A DNA stretch of 8,297 nt, taken from assembly GCA_015231715.1 (NCBI GenBank), contig JADGBB010000052.1, forward strand, positions 1 through 8,297. Reading direction: 5' to 3'. Under the pieces are notes generated by a model. That model made no database searches, was not told the DNA's origin, and saw nothing but the letters and a program-made list of their open reading frames with translations. The translations under genes and the position numbers were made by a program. Positions 6,055 to 8,297 of the stretch are shown piece after piece (position 1 is the first letter of the stretch; every line of letters begins with the position of its first letter). The DNA is from Candidatus Omnitrophota bacterium. Its GTDB lineage: Bacteria; Omnitrophota; Koll11; Tantalellales; Tantalellaceae.

Positions 6055-6379
6055 ACCCAAAATTGGCATAAGCCGTTTTTTGCTAGCGGAAAAATGCAGA
6101 TGGGACGGGGATATAGTTTCATATGAAGCGGTCGAAAAGATGAAAGCTCATGTGAAATTTATCCCCGTTTGTCCTAAAATGGAGAAAGGCAAATCTCCGT
6201 CATGCGGAATAGAAGATGTAAAAGTTTACGGATCAGTCGACTCCGACAAAGCAATAGAAAAAACATCCGGGTTTTTTTCCAAGCATATACTTGAAAATTA
6301 TAAAAACTTACCGATAGAAACTGTAGAAAGATTAGAAGATCCTACGATAATGAAGAATTTTCTCTTATCATTGTCATGA
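6026..6379 (+). CDS. Shortened DUF523/TudS-like protein, possibly degenerate
   Basis: 117 residues. The N-terminal part 'KPKIGISRFLLAEKCRWDG' (10-28) matches the DUF523 opening (normally S-x-C-L-L-G), and 'VKFIPVCPKME' matches the second conserved cysteine block. The C-terminal half ('KSPSCGIEDVKVYG', 'GFFSKHILENYKNLPIETV', 'RLEDPTIMKNFL') matches the family's third cysteine block and end. Two things are abnormal. The stretch normally separating 'PVCPE' from 'SPSCG' (about 60 residues, from memory) is missing without a frame break. The first conserved cysteine is replaced by Phe, with a new Cys five residues later. TudS members of DUF523 are [4Fe-4S] thiouracil desulfidases using three cysteines; activity here is doubtful. 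The start overlaps the preceding gene by 29 bp, with only a weak AGAAAGAG site. It may be a pseudogene or a re-purposed small protein. Confidence 0.65.
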   Translation: MKIKKTNKNKPKIGISRFLLAEKCRWDGDIVSYEAVEKMKAHVKFIPVCPKMEKGKSPSCGIEDVKVYGSVDSDKAIEKTSGFFSKHILENYKNLPIETVERLEDPTIMKNFLLSLS

Positions 6380-6412
6380 TTTCTTAAAGAACTATGGATA
6401 ATACAAAATATC

Positions 6413-6442
6413 TTGCATATTGACAGTTTTTGGGGATATAAT
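6413..6442 (+). promoter_or_regulatory. Sigma-70-type promoter for the RRM gene
   Basis: TATAAT (6437-6442) is preceded at 18 bp by TTGCAT (6413-6418). A perfect TTGACA (6420-6425) is also present but only 11 bp from the -10, too close to act with it. The predicted transcript starts near 6449, giving a leader of about 36 nt before the RRM ATG. Confidence 0.6.
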
Positions 6443-6484
6443 GTGAGGCATTAGGAAGAAGTAAAAAAGATAAAAAGGAGCGAA

Positions 6485-6748
6485 ATGGAATCTAGCAAGT
6501 TGTATGTGGGTAATTTGAATTATGCCACAACTGAAGAAGAATTGAAAGCCGCGTTTGCGCCTCATGGAACAGTCAAAGAGGTTATTGTCATACCTAGAAA
6601 AGGTTTTGGGTTTGTTGAGATGTCAACACCGGCTGAAGCTGAAAAAGCCAAAGAAGCATTGAACCAGACAGAAATGGCCGGGAGAACATTAAATATTGAT
6701 GAAGCCCGTCCCCCGCAGAAAAAAGAAAAAAAGTTCAGAAATTATTAA
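6485..6748 (+). CDS. Small single-RRM RNA-binding protein
   Basis: 87-residue protein that is essentially one RNA recognition motif. RNP2 is 'LYVGNL' (6-11) and RNP1 is 'KGFGFVEM' (39-46), with the aromatic RNA-stacking positions (Y7, F41, F43) intact. Helix 1 is 'TEEELKAAFAPHG' (16-28), helix 2 is 'TPAEAEKAKEALN' (48-60), and the last strand is 'GRTLNIDEARP'. A short basic tail (KKEKKFRNY) follows in place of the longer Gly-rich tail of many bacterial relatives. The loop between strands 2 and 3 is short ('VIPRKGFGF'). Bacterial RRM proteins are thought to bind RNA in cold or stress adaptation; the target here is unknown. It has its own promoter (6413-6442), a good AAAAAGGAG site and a downstream terminator, so it is probably monocistronic. 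Confidence 0.93.
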   Translation: MESSKLYVGNLNYATTEEELKAAFAPHGTVKEVIVIPRKGFGFVEMSTPAEAEKAKEALNQTEMAGRTLNIDEARPPQKKEKKFRNY

Positions 6749-6774
6749 GATAGATCGATTTTAAAATGCCAATT

Positions 6775-6820
6775 AGGGACGTCACCCGAATTAGTTAAAG
6801 GGAGACGTCCTTTAATTTTT
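6775..6820 (+). terminator. Intrinsic terminator after the RRM gene
   Basis: AGGGACGTC (6775-6783) pairs with GACGTCCTT (6804-6812), including one G-U, over a 20-nt loop; TTTAATTTTT (6811-6820) follows. Stem plus U-rich tail fit an intrinsic terminator. The lpxD ribosome site begins only a few bases after it, so it may also influence lpxD expression. Confidence 0.65.
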
Positions 6821-6835
6821 AAAAAAGGAGGAGAT

Positions 6836-7861
6836 GTGATACCGTTAAAACAGTTAGCTGCGCTTGTTAAAGGTGAAATTGTCGGGAATGCGGATAAAAT
6901 TATAAAAAATATCGCAAGACCTGATCTTTGCCAAGAGAACTATATGACTTTTGCTTTTACGCAAGACGATCTTGAGTCAATTAAAAACACACAAGCCGAA
7001 TGTGTTGTCACAACTTTGGATGTAAAAGAATATTCCAAAACAATATTAAAGGTAAAAGATATCAAGTTCTCGGTAACTGCTATCTATAATATTTTAGAAA
7101 GTGTCCGAGTTGTTGAAAAAGGCGAAATTCATTCTACGGCGGTCATTAGTAAAAAAGCTTCGTTGGGGAATAATATTTCAATAGGTGCAAATGTTGTTAT
7201 TGAAGAAGGCGCTCGAACAGGAAAAGATGTTGTTATCAAAGCCGGCACTTATATTGGAGAAAATGTAGTTATAGGCAATAATGTTTTTTTGAATCCTAAT
7301 GTAACTATTTATGCAAATACAGTTATAGGCAGCAATGTAATTATTCATTCGGGATCTGTTATCGGGGCAGACGGTTTTGGTTATATGCCGGTAGGCGGCA
7401 AAACATATAAAGTGCCTCAACTTGGCAAGGTTGTCATAGGGAATAATGTAGAGATAGGTGCTAATGCTTGTGTTGATAGAGGGACTTTTTCTGACACAGT
7501 TTTAGGGGACGGCGTTAAAATTGATAATTTTGTACAAGTTGCTCATAATGTGAAGATAGAAAATAATGTTCTTATTGCAGCACTCGTTGGGATAGGCGGA
7601 AGCACGATAATAGGAGAGAATACTCTTATCGGCGGATGTGCGGCTTTCGCGGATCACATTAAGGTAGGCAAGAATGCTAGAATTGGGGGAAAGACTGCTG
7701 TTATAGGGCATGTTAACGAAGGGCAAGTAGTTTTTGGTAATCCATACAGAGATGCTAAAGAATCCAAAAGATTAAGCGGTGTATTATCTCTTATATTGAA
7801 ACATTCCTGGGAGTTTAGAAAGTTCGTGAAAACATTAAAAAAAGATGAAGAACAAAGTTAG
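6836..7861 (+). CDS. lpxD: UDP-3-O-acylglucosamine N-acyltransferase (lipid A synthesis)
   Basis: Third step of lipid A synthesis: transfers a 3-hydroxyacyl chain from acyl-ACP to the 2-amino group of UDP-3-O-acylglucosamine, in the cytoplasm. It has 341 residues, as in E. coli. An N-terminal uridine-binding domain (about 1-97) precedes a left-handed parallel beta-helix of hexapeptide repeats (about 98-295; for example '[19 protein letters not shown]'). Diagnostic LpxD blocks are '[13 protein letters not shown]' (173-185), '[10 protein letters not shown]' (207-216) and '[10 protein letters not shown]' with the catalytic His at 237; '[13 protein letters not shown]' leads into the C-terminal helix used in trimerisation. 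The start is GTG at 6836, preceded by AAAGGAGGAG (6824-6833); the ATG at 6834 is followed at once by a stop. No other lipid A genes are adjacent. It shows that the organism makes, or made, lipopolysaccharide. Confidence 0.95.
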   Translation: MIPLKQLAALVKGEIVGNADKIIKNIARPDLCQENYMTFAFTQDDLESIKNTQAECVVTTLDVKEYSKTILKVKDIKFSVTAIYNILESVRVVEKGEIHSTAVISKKASLGNNISIGANVVIEEGARTGKDVVIKAGTYIGENVVIGNNVFLNPNVTIYANTVIGSNVIIHSGSVIGADGFGYMPVGGKTYKVPQLGKVVIGNNVEIGANACVDRGTFSDTVLGDGVKIDNFVQVAHNVKIENNVLIAALVGIGGSTIIGENTLIGGCAAFADHIKVGKNARIGGKTAVIGHVNEGQVVFGNPYRDAKESKRLSGVLSLILKHSWEFRKFVKTLKKDEEQS

Positions 7862-7886
7862 TCCATGAAAAAGTTGACTAATTTTT
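7854..7886 (+). terminator. Intrinsic terminator overlapping the lpxD stop codon
   Basis: The left arm AAAGTTAGTC (7854-7863) spans the lpxD stop (7859-7861) and pairs with GACTAATTTT (7876-7885), with one G-U, over a 12-nt loop. The T-run (7882-7886) is partly in the stem. The low GC of the stem makes the strength uncertain. Confidence 0.5.
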
Positions 7887-7902
7887 AGTATGCATGTATA
7901 TT
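7874..7902 (+). promoter_or_regulatory. Sigma-70 promoter for the riboswitch transcript
   Basis: TTGACT (7874-7879), a 17-bp spacer and TATATT (7897-7902) with TG immediately before it. Transcription would begin near 7909, about 30 nt before the riboswitch core. The -35 box lies in the right arm of the lpxD terminator. Confidence 0.55.
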
Positions 7903-7939
7903 TATTATAAGTTTGAGTTAAGGTAAGAAGAACAAAAAG

Positions 7940-8030
7940 TAACCGAAAAAGGTAAACCGGGTAAAAGCCCGGGACACAAAGCAGACAGGTCTAAACCTAA
8001 AAAAGGCATGACGGCTGGGCTACCGGAAAG
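7940..8030 (+). promoter_or_regulatory. Cyclic di-GMP-I (GEMM-I) riboswitch
   Basis: The aptamer matches the GEMM-I consensus in order. GGUAAACC (7951-7958) leads into the P2 stem CCGGGU/GCCCGG (7957-7962 with 7967-7972) with a 4-nt AAAA loop. The conserved GGGACACAAAGC (7971-7982) follows, then GGUCUAAACC (7988-7997) and GGCAUGACGGC (8005-8015) forming P3, and GGGCUACCG (8017-8025). By alignment with the Vc2 aptamer, the base contacting ligand at position 20 is G (7951), as in c-di-GMP rather than cGAMP sensors, and the stacking A47 corresponds to 7978. The usual GNRA loop of P2 is AAAA. The element ends just before the start codon at 8031, so control at the ribosome site is likely. Confidence 0.85.
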
Positions 8031-8297
8031 ATGAAGAACTATAGTAACAAATATTTTAATTTCAGAAAAGTTATAAGCATGGTTATGCTTATAGCTTTTT
8101 TTATGTCTGCAATCTTTAATGATGTTTCAAGTCAGAATTTGGGCATGCCTACTGATATCCCTATAGTGATCCCGCAAATGAACTATTTAAAAGCAATAAA
8201 TACCGAAGAATTTTATATGCCGTTTGAGCTTGGTGAAATAGTTTCTCGATATAAAGGGAATTCAGGAAAAACAGTAATACACATACAAGACGCCCAT
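8031..8297 (+). CDS. Exported protein of unknown function with 'HIQDAH' motif, 3' partial
   Basis: The reading frame is open from ATG 8031 to the right edge (89 residues). A basic N-terminus (NKYFNFRK) and a hydrophobic core at about 14-29 ('VISMVMLIAFFMSAIF') form a signal peptide or membrane anchor. Residues 50-79 are a mixed soluble stretch, then 'KTVIHIQDAH' (80-89) at the edge. I associate an '(H)IQDAH' block after a signal peptide with uncharacterised Omnitrophota proteins, possibly related to the TraB/ChaN-like (Tiki) hydrolase fold; this is recollection, not a search. The start directly abuts the riboswitch; GGAAAG (8025-8030) is very close to the ATG for a normal ribosome site. An alternative ATG at 8079 has no better site and would shorten the leader. 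c-di-GMP control suggests a surface- or lifestyle-related role. Confidence 0.75.
   Translation, partial: MKNYSNKYFNFRKVISMVMLIAFFMSAIFNDVSSQNLGMPTDIPIVIPQMNYLKAINTEEFYMPFELGEIVSRYKGNSGKTVIHIQDAH

Noticed and set aside
6420..6442. Perfect TTGACA at 6420 as -35 of the RRM promoter
   Set aside because: Spacing to TATAAT is only 11 bp; TTGCAT at 6413 with 18 bp is the workable partner.
7178..7420. Minus-strand frame within lpxD
   Set aside because: It is a by-product of the repetitive hexapeptide codons of lpxD; no start context or similarity.

Overview
The window looks like a chromosomal segment of an AT-rich Gram-negative bacterium. It carries lpxD (lipid A synthesis), ispH (MEP isoprenoid pathway), a periplasmic Spy/CpxP-type protein and a membrane anti-sigma factor. 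An RRM-type RNA-binding protein, a c-di-GMP-I riboswitch and an exported protein with an 'HIQDAH' motif at the right edge remind me of Omnitrophota (formerly Candidatus Omnitrophica). That placement is from memory of the motif and gene style and was not searched.

Layout. 1-3019 (+): the 3' part of an HI0933/YhiN-type flavoprotein, a spacer with two hairpins, a YihY/BrkB membrane protein with a C-terminal winged helix, and thiol peroxidase (tpx). 3006-3842 (-): ispH, which overlaps the end of tpx tail to tail and appears to have a near-leaderless promoter. 3843-4419: no gene, but two strong foldback structures (an 80-bp hairpin and a 205-bp near-palindrome) that look like non-autonomous mobile repeats or hairpin RNAs. 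4420-6379 (+): a tightly packed cluster of ECF sigma factor, zinc-finger anti-sigma factor, exported Cys-containing LTxxQ protein and a shortened DUF523/TudS-like protein. 6413-6748 (+): promoter and RRM protein. 6775-7861 (+): hairpin/terminator and lpxD. 7854-8297 (+): terminator overlapping a promoter, a c-di-GMP-I riboswitch, and the start of an exported protein that runs off the window.

How the genes may work together. The sigma/anti-sigma/periplasmic LTxxQ order resembles envelope or metal stress circuits of the CnrYXH type. The periplasmic protein could be sensor, target or both, and the overlapping DUF523-like gene would be co-expressed. LpxD, YihY, Tpx and this circuit all touch the envelope or oxidative stress, but the separate promoters and terminators argue against one regulon. 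The strongest leads are the sigma-factor cluster with its abnormal DUF523 member, the 205-bp foldback element, and the riboswitch-controlled 'IQDAH' gene.
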